From the NCBI RefSeq assembly GCF_012928505.1, contig NZ_JABBJN010000033.1:1-64000 (forward strand): a DNA stretch of 64,000 bases, in the 5' to 3' direction. Positions within the stretch are counted from its first letter, which is position 1; every line of letters starts with the position of its first letter. The notes beneath the pieces were generated by a model that ran no database searches, was not told where the DNA came from, and saw only the letters and a list, made by a program, of their open reading frames with translations. The DNA comes from Achromobacter sp. Bel. GTDB taxonomy: Bacteria > Pseudomonadota > Gammaproteobacteria > Burkholderiales > Burkholderiaceae_B. Below, in pieces: positions 7,920-15,651 of the stretch. Made by a program: the position numbers and the translations under genes.

Positions 7920-9298
7920 CCCAAGCCAACCCGACTTCCCCGCAACTTGCCGTCGAACCCGGATTCTTCCGGGGGCGTCGCATCGCCGACTTGCAGCAGG
8001 CCATGGCCAGCGGCAGCCTGACCGCCGAGGATCTGGTGCGCCACGCCGGCGCCGCCATCGAGCGGCTGAACCCGCAGCTCAACGCCTTCGTCCATGTCGA
8101 CATCGCCGCCGCGCTCGCCGTCGCCCGCGAACGCGACGCCGAACGGGCAAGCGGCAAGGTGAGGGGGCCGTTGCATGGCATTCCCATCGCCATCAAAGAC
8201 AACGTCGACACGGCCGACATGCCCACGACGATGGGCGCGGCCCATTTCCTGGGCCACCGGCCGCCAGCCGACGCGCGCTGTGTGGCGCTGCTGCGCGAAG
8301 CCGGCGCCATTGTCGTCGGCAAGACGCTGACGCATGAATTCGCCTACGGGCCCACCGGCGACCGCAGCGTGCAGGGCGCGGCGCGCAACCCGTGGCGCAC
8401 CAGCCAGATGACCGGCGGTTCCAGCGCAGGCAGCGCGGCCGCCGTCGCGTCCGGCATGGTGCCCGTGGCGTTGGGCACGGACACTGGCGGTTCCGTGCGC
8501 GTGCCGTCCGCGCTATGCGGCCTGGTCGGCTTCAAGCCCACGCATGGCCGCGTGTCCGACGCGGGCGTGTTTCCGCTTGCGCCGACGCTCGAAGATCCGG
8601 GTGTGCTGGCACAGTGCGTGGAAGACGCGCAAGTCTTCATGCAGGCGTTGAGCGGCGGCGCGATCGCTCCCGCCATCGCTGGCGTTGACGCGCCGCGGAT
8701 GGGCTGGGTGGCAAACGTTCCCTTCGCCATCGACGACGCGGCCGTCACCGCTTGCGTGCGGGCGGCAGCGGAACGCTTCGCCCGCGGTGCCGTGCCCGCG
8801 GCGCCCGAGGTCACGCAGTACGCGCGCGCCTTGCAAAGCGCGCTGGGCGCCATCCAGCGCGCGGAAGCCTATGAAGTCCATGCCGAACGCGTGGAATCCG
8901 AACCCGGAAAGTTCGACCCCGAAGTGCTGGAACGCCTGCGCGCCTCGCGCCCCGTGCAGGGGTGGGAGTACGTGCGGGCGCTGAAGGAAAGGACCCGTTT
9001 GCAAGCCGAATTCGCACGCCTGTTCCAGCAGGTGGATGTCCTGGCGCTGCCCGCCGTCGCCATCACCGCGCCCGCGTTGCAGCAACGCACCGTGGCGGGG
9101 CCGGGCAGCGCGGGCGTGCGTGAAACGTTGCTTGGCCTGACCAACCCCTGGAATGTGTTGGGGCTGCCCGCCATCAGCCTGCCCGCGGGCTGGGTGAACG
9201 GCATGCCGGTAGGCTTGCAGCTTGTCGCCGCGGCCGGCGCGGACGAGACCTTGCTGGCGCTGGCCGCCAGCCGCTGGCAAGCGCCGCCAGCAGACTGA
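7916..9298 (+). CDS. Amidase, amidase-signature (GatA/AtzF) family
   Basis: A 460-residue hydrolase of the amidase-signature family. The Ser-cisSer-Lys triad is visible: lysine in HGIPIAIKDNVDT, the first serine in TGGSSAGSAAAVASG (GGSS motif) and the second in LGTDTGGSVRVPSALCG. Such enzymes hydrolyse small aliphatic or aryl amides in the cytoplasm. The protein is not part of a GatCAB set, since no gatB or gatC is nearby. The ATG at 7916 overlaps the transporter stop (ATGA). Substrate unknown; coupling to the carrier argues for a catabolic role. Confidence 0.88.
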   Translation: MTQANPTSPQLAVEPGFFRGRRIADLQQAMASGSLTAEDLVRHAGAAIERLNPQLNAFVHVDIAAALAVARERDAERASGKVRGPLHGIPIAIKDNVDTADMPTTMGAAHFLGHRPPADARCVALLREAGAIVVGKTLTHEFAYGPTGDRSVQGAARNPWRTSQMTGGSSAGSAAAVASGMVPVALGTDTGGSVRVPSALCGLVGFKPTHGRVSDAGVFPLAPTLEDPGVLAQCVEDAQVFMQALSGGAIAPAIAGVDAPRMGWVANVPFAIDDAAVTACVRAAAERFARGAVPAAPEVTQYARALQSALGAIQRAEAYEVHAERVESEPGKFDPEVLERLRASRPVQGWEYVRALKERTRLQAEFARLFQQVDVLALPAVAITAPALQQRTVAGPGSAGVRETLLGLTNPWNVLGLPAISLPAGWVNGMPVGLQLVAAAGADETLLALAASRWQAPPAD

Positions 9299-9304
9299 CC
9301 GGAT

Positions 9305-9342
9305 GGGCCGGCCGGTGCCGCGTCGCGTGCGCGGGCCGGCCC
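9305..9342 (+). terminator. GC-rich hairpin after amidase (weak terminator candidate)
   Basis: Arms GGGCCGGCC (9305-9313) and GGCCGGCCC (9334-9342) are perfectly complementary around a 20-nt loop, starting 7 bases after the amidase stop. There is no T-run, so factor-independent termination is doubtful; it may only slow transcription or stabilise the 3' end. Confidence 0.4.
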
Positions 9343-9487
9343 CGCATGCTGCGCCGCGGCATGACGCGGCGGAATGGCGGCGGTAGTTTTTTTCGTTTGC
9401 GGCGTTGCCGGGCGGCTCCCAGAATGACTTGGCGGCGCCGGCTGGCTGGCCTGCGTCGACATCCAAAAAATAATGAGGAGACGTTGT

Positions 9488-11203
9488 ATGCAGGGCTATA
9501 CCCGCAATCCGTTGTTCGTCGCCGTCTTGAGCGCATCGGCGCTGTTCGTGGCCTTGCCGGCCCAGGCGGTATCGCCGCCGCCAGCGCAAGGACAGAACGG
9601 CATGGTCGCCAGCGCTCACAAGCTGGCCAGCCAGATCGGCGTGGACGTACTGAAGCAGGGCGGCAATGCCGTGGATGCTGCCGTCGCCGTGGGCTATGCA
9701 CTGGCCGTGACGTTGCCCCAGGCGGGCAACCTGGGCGGGGGCGGATTCCTGGTGATCCGCATGGCCGATGGCCGCGAGACCATGGTCGATTTCCGCGAAG
9801 CCGCGCCCTTGGCCGCCACCGCCGACATGTACCTGGACCCGGATGGCAAGGTGCGTCGCGAAGCCGTGTCGCGATCCTGGCTGGGCGCGGCGGTGCCGGG
9901 CACCGTGGCCGGACTGGAATACGCTCGCGGCCACTACGGCACCCTGCCCAGCAAGTCGCTGGTGATGCCGGCCGTGGCGCTGGCTCGCGACGGCTATGCG
10001 CTGACCCAATGGGACGATGTCGTGGTTCACGCCGACCTGTTGACCGCCTTTGCCAAAACCGATGCCTACGTGGGCAAGTACTTTCTGAACGGCGGCCGGC
10101 CCTACCGCGCCGGCGAAACGTTCCGCCAGCCTGCGTTGGCCAAGACCTTGCAAACCATCGCGGACGACGGACCCCAGGCGTTCTACCAAGGGTGGATCGC
10201 GGACGAGACCGTGCGGGCCAGCAAGGCGGGCGGCGGCATTTTCGCGCCCGAGGACTTCGCGCAGTACAAGGCCCTGACCTACAAGCCCATCCACTGCAAC
10301 TATCGGGGCTATGAACTGGTGTCGGCCGCACCGCCCAGTTCCGGCGGGATTTCGCTGTGTGAAAGCCTGAATGTGCTGGAAAACGTGTCGCTCAAGGATA
10401 TGGGCCTGCGTTCCGCCGCCAGCACGCACCTGTACATCGAAACCCTGCGCCGCGCCTTCGCGGACCGCAACGTTGAACTCGGCGACCCGCGCTTCGTCGA
10501 GAACCCCGTCGACAACCTGATCTCGAAATCCTATGCGCAACAGGTGCGCGCCAGCATCGATCTGGGCCGCGCGACGCCGTCATCGGCGATCAAGGGCGGC
10601 ACGCCGGTCAAGGAAGGCAACCACACCACCCATTACTCGATCGTCGACAAGGCGGGCAATGCGGTGTCCGTCACGTACTCGTTGGGCTTGCGCTTCGGCA
10701 CGGGCAAAGTCGCGGGCGACGCGGGCTTCTTCCTGAACGACACCATGGAGGGCTTTACGGCCAAAGTGGGCGCGCCCAACGTGTTCGGCCTGATCCAGGG
10801 CAAGGCCAACGCGATCGCGCCGGCCAAGCGTTCGCTCAGTTCCATGACGCCGACGGTGGTGCTCAAGGACGGCAAGGTCTACATGGTGACCGGCAGCCCG
10901 GGCGGTCCGCGCATCATCACCACGACCCTGCAGACCCTTCTCAACGTCATCGACTACGGCATGGATGTGCAAGCTGCCGTCGACGCGCCACGCATCCACC
11001 ATCAATGGCTGCCGGACACCGTCTATCTGGAAGCGGGCGCGTTGTCGCCGGACACGCAGGCGTTGCTCGAGAAAATGGGCCACACGTTCAAAGTCCAGGA
11101 AAACTGGAGCGTGGCCGACGCCATCGTGGTGGACCGGGACCGTGGCCTGATCTTCGGTGGTCACGACAACCGCGCGCCAGCCGGAGCGGCGTTGGGCTAC
11201 TGA
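9488..11203 (+). CDS. ggt: Gamma-glutamyltransferase precursor
   Basis: Periplasmic enzyme of 571 residues that cleaves gamma-glutamyl bonds of glutathione and related peptides. The Sec signal peptide (NPLFVAVLSASALFVALPAQA) ends near residue 27. The N-terminal part holds GGGGFLVIRMADGRE, and the autocleavage nucleophile is Thr380 in NH-TTHYSIVDKAGNAVSVTY, giving a ~40-kDa large and ~20-kDa small subunit. SSMTPTVV and TGSPGGPRIITT, which bind the gamma-glutamyl group, are intact, as is the C-terminal HHQWLPD. Start at ATG 9488 because a GAGGAG ribosome site lies 7 bases upstream; the longer frame begins before it. Whether the LacI protein also controls it is unclear, since 189 bases separate it from the amidase. 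Confidence 0.95.
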   Translation: MQGYTRNPLFVAVLSASALFVALPAQAVSPPPAQGQNGMVASAHKLASQIGVDVLKQGGNAVDAAVAVGYALAVTLPQAGNLGGGGFLVIRMADGRETMVDFREAAPLAATADMYLDPDGKVRREAVSRSWLGAAVPGTVAGLEYARGHYGTLPSKSLVMPAVALARDGYALTQWDDVVVHADLLTAFAKTDAYVGKYFLNGGRPYRAGETFRQPALAKTLQTIADDGPQAFYQGWIADETVRASKAGGGIFAPEDFAQYKALTYKPIHCNYRGYELVSAAPPSSGGISLCESLNVLENVSLKDMGLRSAASTHLYIETLRRAFADRNVELGDPRFVENPVDNLISKSYAQQVRASIDLGRATPSSAIKGGTPVKEGNHTTHYSIVDKAGNAVSVTYSLGLRFGTGKVAGDAGFFLNDTMEGFTAKVGAPNVFGLIQGKANAIAPAKRSLSSMTPTVVLKDGKVYMVTGSPGGPRIITTTLQTLLNVIDYGMDVQAAVDAPRIHHQWLPDTVYLEAGALSPDTQALLEKMGHTFKVQENWSVADAIVVDRDRGLIFGGHDNRAPAGAALGY

Positions 11204-11244
11204 GCGCACAGGCAGGCGTCCGCGCTCGATGGCGGGCAGGGCAG

Positions 11245-11266
11245 GCGGCGGCCGATCGGCCGCCGC
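11245..11266. terminator. 22-nt perfect palindrome between convergent genes
   Basis: GCGGCGGCCGA/TCGGCCGCCGC is a perfect self-complementary sequence lying between the ggt stop (11203) and the stop of the minus-strand LprI-like gene (11271). Its position suits a bidirectional terminator, though only a short pyrimidine stretch follows. Confidence 0.45.
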
Positions 11267-11270
11267 TGTT

Positions 11271-12689
11271 CTAGATCGGGCCGACCGACGTGCCGAAACG
11301 GATGGCGTGGCGCCTGCCTTGCACCAGGAATTCCTCATCGCCGTTGTCCGCGCCGGGCTCACGCATCCACATCATGGCCGACAATCCGGACTTGGCGTCA
11401 TAGCTGCCGAACCAGTCGATCAGCCGCGCGACATAGCAGCGCGCACCCACGTGCACCGCGATATCGGCCACGGTTTCATAGGAATAGTGCCCCGCGCCAT
11501 ACTGGTAGTAGCGGTCCCGCTCGTCGTCTTTCACGTCGGCGGGGATCGGGCACAGCGGTCGGGCCGGTGCGCCCGGCGGGTTGGCGGAATCTCCGCCGCC
11601 CCTTGCGGATTCGGGGTCGACCCCGGCCAATGCCTGCGTCAGTCCGGCATGCAAGGCGTCGTCCAGGATGCGGACCTCGTCTTTATCGGCGCGCTTCTGC
11701 TGTTTCGGCACTTGCAGCTGATAGCGGTACTGGACGGTCAGGGTGGGCACCTCGCCCACCGCATGCAGGGGCCGCAGCAGATAGACCTGGTCCGCGCCGT
11801 AGTTGCTGTTGCGATAAGCCGCGTAGACGCGGCCGCGCAAGCGGACCCAGTCGCTGCCCTGGTTCGAGCCGCGGCCGTTCAGCGTGTACAGGCCGGACAC
11901 GGCATCGCCATTGGCGCCGATGGCCTCGGCGTAGCGGTCGCCCACGCGCCGCAGGGCGCTGATGTCTGAAAACAGGCCGGTACCGCCGGTGTAGGAATCG
12001 ATCACCAGGTCGCGCTGGCCGTCCCCGTCCAGGTCCATCAAGGTGTAGGACGCGGCCCCGTTCTCGCCGCCGGCGTCGATGCCGGACGCCTGCAATGCCT
12101 TCCACTCGTCCGGCGTCACGCCGTCTGGCCGCTTGGCGGGGAACCTGGCCTCGTCGTCATCGACGTTCGCTCGGACATTGGCGAAAGTCGTCATGCCGCC
12201 CTGGATGGACAGGGCCGCCAGCGCGTCCTCCAACGGGAACTCGGCGTTCTTGCGGCTGGCGGCCTCTACCGCCTGGCGCAGGTCTTCCAGCGCGAGCCGG
12301 TCGGTCTCGTCCGGCACGTAGGCCGTGGCGCTGCGCAGCAGGTCCTGCAAGGCGCTCAGGCGCACCAGGTACTGGTCGCGGATGCAGCCGGCGTCGGCGC
12401 CGCAGCGGTTGCGCGCGCGCAGCCAATCGCGCTGGTCCTGCCGCAAGGCGGTGCGGCCGTCCGGCCGGGCAGCGCCCAGTTTGCCGTAGACGACCGACAG
12501 GTCGCTGTCACGGCGCAGCAGGTCCGCGTCAGCGCAGATGGCCAGTTCGGTAGGGGTCTTCGCTTGCGCGCAGTTCATGCCTGCGGCAAGCGCGGGCGGG
12601 GCAAGGGGTGCCAGCGCCAGAAGGACGGCAAGCAAGGGTTTGGGGATCGGTGTCAACGTTCGGCGGGGAGTGGGTGAGGTACAGTGCAT
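11271..12689 (-). CDS. Exported protein with N-terminal LprI/DUF1311 domain
   Basis: A 472-residue secreted protein. After a signal peptide (LLAVLLALAPLAPPALAAG) comes an LprI-like cysteine domain: MNCAQAKTPTELAICADADLLRRD, then WLRARNRCGADAGCIRDQY. This domain, called lysozyme-inhibitor-like from LprI, has four conserved cysteines that likely form two disulfides in the periplasm. The remaining ~350 residues (including a 'MDLDGDGQRDLVIDSYTGG' segment resembling an FG-GAP/EF-like calcium loop) have no function I recognise. ATG 12689 was chosen because the signal peptide follows directly; an imperfect TetR-operator-like sequence overlaps this start. Divergent from marC. Confidence 0.7.
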   Translation of the reverse strand: MHCTSPTPRRTLTPIPKPLLAVLLALAPLAPPALAAGMNCAQAKTPTELAICADADLLRRDSDLSVVYGKLGAARPDGRTALRQDQRDWLRARNRCGADAGCIRDQYLVRLSALQDLLRSATAYVPDETDRLALEDLRQAVEAASRKNAEFPLEDALAALSIQGGMTTFANVRANVDDDEARFPAKRPDGVTPDEWKALQASGIDAGGENGAASYTLMDLDGDGQRDLVIDSYTGGTGLFSDISALRRVGDRYAEAIGANGDAVSGLYTLNGRGSNQGSDWVRLRGRVYAAYRNSNYGADQVYLLRPLHAVGEVPTLTVQYRYQLQVPKQQKRADKDEVRILDDALHAGLTQALAGVDPESARGGGDSANPPGAPARPLCPIPADVKDDERDRYYQYGAGHYSYETVADIAVHVGARCYVARLIDWFGSYDAKSGLSAMMWMREPGADNGDEEFLVQGRRHAIRFGTSVGPI

Positions 12690-12693
12690 TACA
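12673..12693. promoter_or_regulatory. Imperfect copy of the TetR-operator sequence upstream of LprI-like gene/marC
   Basis: GGTGAGGTA-N3-TGCATTACA matches 14 of 18 arm positions of the perfect repeat at 15187-15207 with the same 3-base spacer. It overlaps the start codon of the LprI-like gene and lies 64 bases before marC. Regulation by the TetR protein at 14492-15130 is inferred from this likeness only. Confidence 0.35.
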
Positions 12694-12756
12694 CGATTGA
12701 ACCGTTGAACCAGGCAAGCCGGCCGTTGCGGCCCGCGCCAAATATTTGTGAGTTCC

Positions 12757-13440
12757 ATGATCGACGACCTGATCCAACTGGGCAAACTGATCAGCCTGGG
12801 CCTGGCGCTGATGCTGCCGCTGGCCAATCCGCTGACATCCATGACGCTGCTGCTGTCCCTGGGCCAGCAAATTCCCTACAAAGAGCGCGAACGCCAGGTC
12901 ACCCAGGCGGCCTTCTACGTCGTCGGCATCATGCTGGTGACCTATTACGCGGGCGCGTGGATCATGCACACGTTCGGCATCTCGATCCCCGGCCTGCGCA
13001 TCGCGGGGGGACTCATCGTGGTCAGCATCGGATTCAGCATGCTGTTCCCGCCCGCCGAGTCGCGCACGCTGGAATCCGAGGCGGCCGCCGACGCGCAACA
13101 GCGGCAAACGCCCAACATCGCCTTCGTGCCGCTGGCGCTGCCCGGCACCGCGGGGCCGGGCACCATCGCCATGATCATCAGCGGGGCCGCGTCGGTGGAT
13201 ACCGCGATCACCCCCGACTATGCGCCGTGGGTGATCGCGGTGACGCCGGTCATCGTGTTCGCCTTGCTCGGCGTGTTCTTCTGGATCTGCCTGCGCTCGG
13301 CGGGCCGCATCGTGGCGGTGATCGGCCAAAGTGGCGTCGAAGCCATCTCACGCGTCATGGGCTTCCTGCTGGTCTGCATGGGCGTCCAATTCGTGATCAA
13401 CGGCGTCCTGGAAATCGTTAGCCAGCATGCCGGCGGATAG
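12757..13440 (+). CDS. marC: MarC family integral membrane protein
   Basis: A 227-residue inner-membrane protein with about six helices and the family motif LMLPLANPLTSMTLLLSL near the N-terminus and PLALPGTAGPGTIAMII in the middle. MarC proteins were once linked to multiple antibiotic resistance, but their function is not established. The ATG at 12757 is used; a GTG nine bases upstream is possible. The following DUF4105 gene starts 14 bases before this stop, so the two are cotranscribed and coupled. Confidence 0.88.
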   Translation: MIDDLIQLGKLISLGLALMLPLANPLTSMTLLLSLGQQIPYKERERQVTQAAFYVVGIMLVTYYAGAWIMHTFGISIPGLRIAGGLIVVSIGFSMLFPPAESRTLESEAAADAQQRQTPNIAFVPLALPGTAGPGTIAMIISGAASVDTAITPDYAPWVIAVTPVIVFALLGVFFWICLRSAGRIVAVIGQSGVEAISRVMGFLLVCMGVQFVINGVLEIVSQHAGG

Positions 13441-14485
13441 CCCGGCGTCGCGTGGCGGTTGGCTGCGGCGCGGCGCAGTCGTCTTCGGGCGCGTCGCCGG
13501 CAGCCTGCTGGTCGCGGCCTCCGCCTTGTGGGGCGGATTGGCGATCGCCTATCAGGCGCCGGGCGGCGTTTGGGGAAAAGGGGCCGCCGCGCTGCTGTGG
13601 ACGGGGCTGTGCACGGGCGCGCTCGTTGCGGTGTGGCGCCGCGGCCCGTGGCGCCGGCGCGCCGGATGGGCCTATGTGGCCGGGGGGCTCGTGCTGTGCG
13701 GTTGGTGGCAGACGCTTGCGCCTTCGAATGACCGCGTCTGGGCCGACGATGTCGCGAAGATGGTGCGCGGCACGGTGCAAGGGCCGGTGGTCACGCTTGC
13801 GAATGTGCGTAATTTCGATTGGCGTTCGGACGACGACTACACGGCGCGCTGGGAAACCCGCCAATACGACCTGGACCAGCTTGTTTCCGTGGATATGGCG
13901 CTGTCGTATTGGTCGGGTCCGGCGATCGCCCACACGTTGGTGTCCTTCGGTTTCTCGGATGGCCGTCATGTGGTGTTCTCGGTCGAGATCCGCAAAGAGC
14001 GAGGCGAGCAATTCTCCGAGATCGGCGGGTTCTTCAAACAGTTCGAATTGAGCGTGGTGGCGGCGGAGGAACGCGACATCCTGTACGTGCGCGCCGGGCC
14101 GCGCGGCGAAAGCGTCTACCTGTATCCGGTGCGCATGCCCGTGCCTGTCATGCGTGAATTGTTCCTGTCGTATGTCGCCACCGCCAATGCGCTGGTCGAT
14201 ACGCCCCGCTTCTATCACACGGTGACAGCCAATTGCACGACGCTGGTCTATCAGATGGTGCGCGCCATCGTTCCGGGGCTGCCGCTGGACACCCGTATCC
14301 TGTTGTCGGGCTATCTGCCCGAATACCTGTACGAGCAGGGCGGCTTGGACGCCAGGGTGCCTTTGGAGGTGTTGCGCCAGCAGGCAGCGGTCGGCCCGCT
14401 GGCCGCGCCCGGCGACGACCCGCAGGCCTTTTCCCGCCAGATCCGGCGGCATGGGCCGTCCGCGCCGCTAGCCCCAAGCCCATAG
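13427..14485 (+). CDS. DUF4105 domain membrane protein
   Basis: A 352-residue protein with two N-terminal membrane segments (residues ~18-40 and ~50-62, plus a third near 75-92) followed by a large periplasmic or exported domain. The DUF4105 hallmarks are visible: VDMALSYWSGPAIAHTLVSFGFSDG, VVFSVEIRKERGE, and the cysteine-containing VTANCTTLVYQM late in the protein. The family resembles a papain-like fold with His and Cys (here the H of IAHT and the C of NCTT), but no reaction is proven. It overlaps the end of marC. Confidence 0.75.
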   Translation: MPADSPASRGGWLRRGAVVFGRVAGSLLVAASALWGGLAIAYQAPGGVWGKGAAALLWTGLCTGALVAVWRRGPWRRRAGWAYVAGGLVLCGWWQTLAPSNDRVWADDVAKMVRGTVQGPVVTLANVRNFDWRSDDDYTARWETRQYDLDQLVSVDMALSYWSGPAIAHTLVSFGFSDGRHVVFSVEIRKERGEQFSEIGGFFKQFELSVVAAEERDILYVRAGPRGESVYLYPVRMPVPVMRELFLSYVATANALVDTPRFYHTVTANCTTLVYQMVRAIVPGLPLDTRILLSGYLPEYLYEQGGLDARVPLEVLRQQAAVGPLAAPGDDPQAFSRQIRRHGPSAPLAPSP

Positions 14486-14491
14486 ACGCCG

Positions 14492-15130
14492 CTACGCCTG
14501 ATAGGCGCGCAACAGCGTATCGACGCCGTAGTGGCAGGTGGCCAGATGGTCGGCGCGCGGGCCGTCGGCATACCCGCCGACCAGCCGCGCATGGAATGCG
14601 ATGCCGTTGATCAGATTGCCCAAGGTCAGTGCGGCCTGGCGCGGGTCGTCGATCTTCAGCTCGCCGCGTTGGCAGGCGTGCCGCAGGCATTGTTCCAGCG
14701 GCGTGTGGACTTGCTTGTCGACGGCCTGTTGCAGGGCGGCTGCGAGTTGCGGCATCCGGTGGCATTCAGACACCAGCAGGCGGTGCAGGGCGGCCGACTT
14801 GGGCTGTACGGCATAGGCCAGGAGGCGCACGGCAAGATCGTGCAGGGCGGCCCCTACCGGCTGGCGGGGTGGCGTCGCCAGGAATACGGCGGCCCGCAGA
14901 TTGTCCAGTTCAAACTGCAGCACGGCCGCCAGCATGCCCTCTTTGTTGCCGAACAGCTGATAAGCGGTCGCCGCGGATCCCCCGGCCTGTTGCACGATGC
15001 GCTGGATGGAGGTCTGCGCGTAGCCGTGTTCCAGCAGGGACTGGCTGGCCGCTTCAAGCAGCCGCCGCCGCCGGGCTTCGCCCTTGCTGGTCAGCGCGCG
15101 CGGCACGGAATCGGCCTGATCGCCCATCAC
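14492..15130 (-). CDS. TetR-family transcriptional regulator
   Basis: A 212-residue repressor with an N-terminal TetR helix-turn-helix (ARRRRLLEAASQSLLEHGYAQTSIQRIVQQAGGSAATAYQLFGNKEGMLAAVLQ, residues ~19-72) and an all-helical ligand domain resembling the AefR-like C-terminal family (RLLVSECHRMPQLAAALQQ). It ends 7 bases from the DUF4105 stop (convergent). A perfect 9-3-9 inverted repeat lies 57 bases upstream of its start, between it and a small membrane protein gene, and a degenerate copy lies before marC. Autoregulation is likely. Start at the first of two adjacent ATGs. Confidence 0.9.
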   Translation of the reverse strand: MMGDQADSVPRALTSKGEARRRRLLEAASQSLLEHGYAQTSIQRIVQQAGGSAATAYQLFGNKEGMLAAVLQFELDNLRAAVFLATPPRQPVGAALHDLAVRLLAYAVQPKSAALHRLLVSECHRMPQLAAALQQAVDKQVHTPLEQCLRHACQRGELKIDDPRQAALTLGNLINGIAFHARLVGGYADGPRADHLATCHYGVDTLLRAYQA

Positions 15131-15186
15131 CTGTTTCTCCCCGTTTCCAATCCGTGTTTTCAGACGAATTTACCCGACTTTAGGCA

Positions 15187-15207
15187 TGTAATGTAGAGTA
15201 CATTACA
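15187..15207. promoter_or_regulatory. TetR-type operator, perfect 9-3-9 inverted repeat
   Basis: TGTAATGTA (15187-15195), spacer GAG, TACATTACA (15199-15207). The arms are exact reverse complements. The site sits between the TetR gene (start 15130) and the small membrane protein gene (start 15296), where it could repress both. Assignment to the adjacent TetR protein is by position. Confidence 0.7.
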
Positions 15208-15295
15208 CTCTCAAGCGCTTCACGCGTGCGCATTTCTCTCACGTGAGTTTTGGGTCTGGTATCGGAACCGGGCTGTTTTGAAGGAGGGCGCCAAG

Positions 15296-15538
15296 ATGTC
15301 CTGGCTAACCCTGAGCATTGCCCTGATTGTCGCGGCCGCCATTGCTGCGGTCCTGCTGCGCCACCCCGGTGTTGTCTTGTACGACTGGATCGTCACCCGT
15401 CAGGCTGCCGCCCGCGCGCGCCGTTCCGCCATGGCCCGGGTGCGCCCGGCCACGTTCCAGGCGCGTCCCGCCCTATCCGCTGCGCAAGCGCAGCCGCGCC
15501 CCACCGAGCACGCCGAACCCGCCGCCATGGCGGGATAG
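15296..15538 (+). CDS. Small single-helix membrane protein
   Basis: An 80-residue protein with one membrane helix (LTLSIALIVAAAIAAVLLRHPGVVLYDWIV, residues ~4-31) and a basic, alanine/arginine/proline-rich cytoplasmic tail. ATG 15296 is chosen because an AAGGAGG ribosome site lies eight bases before it. It shares an operator region with the TetR gene, so it may be that repressor's target. No function recognised. It is followed by a hairpin that serves the convergent porin gene. Confidence 0.6.
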   Translation: MSWLTLSIALIVAAAIAAVLLRHPGVVLYDWIVTRQAAARARRSAMARVRPATFQARPALSAAQAQPRPTEHAEPAAMAG

Positions 15539-15567
15539 CCGCTTGGCGATCTTTTCCCTGCGAAGAT

Positions 15568-15597
15568 AAAAAAAGGCCATCCTGGAAAGGATGGCCT
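15568..15597 (-). terminator. Intrinsic terminator of the porin gene
   Basis: Stem AGGCCATCCT (15574-15583) and AGGATGGCCT (15588-15597) with a GGAA loop. On the minus strand the stem is followed by a run of seven U (A-run 15568-15574), the classic factor-independent form, 55 bases beyond the porin stop. Confidence 0.85.
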
Positions 15598-15651
15598 GAA
15601 AGTAAGGAAGGGCGCCCCGACTCTGCTCAGTTGGGGCGGCCCGTAGCCTGC

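Noticed and set aside
8513-10540. 675-codon open frame on the minus strand across amidase and ggt
   Set aside because: Antisense shadow of two well-identified genes in GC-rich DNA; its translation is Gly/Arg/His-rich with no family features and it bridges an intergenic region.
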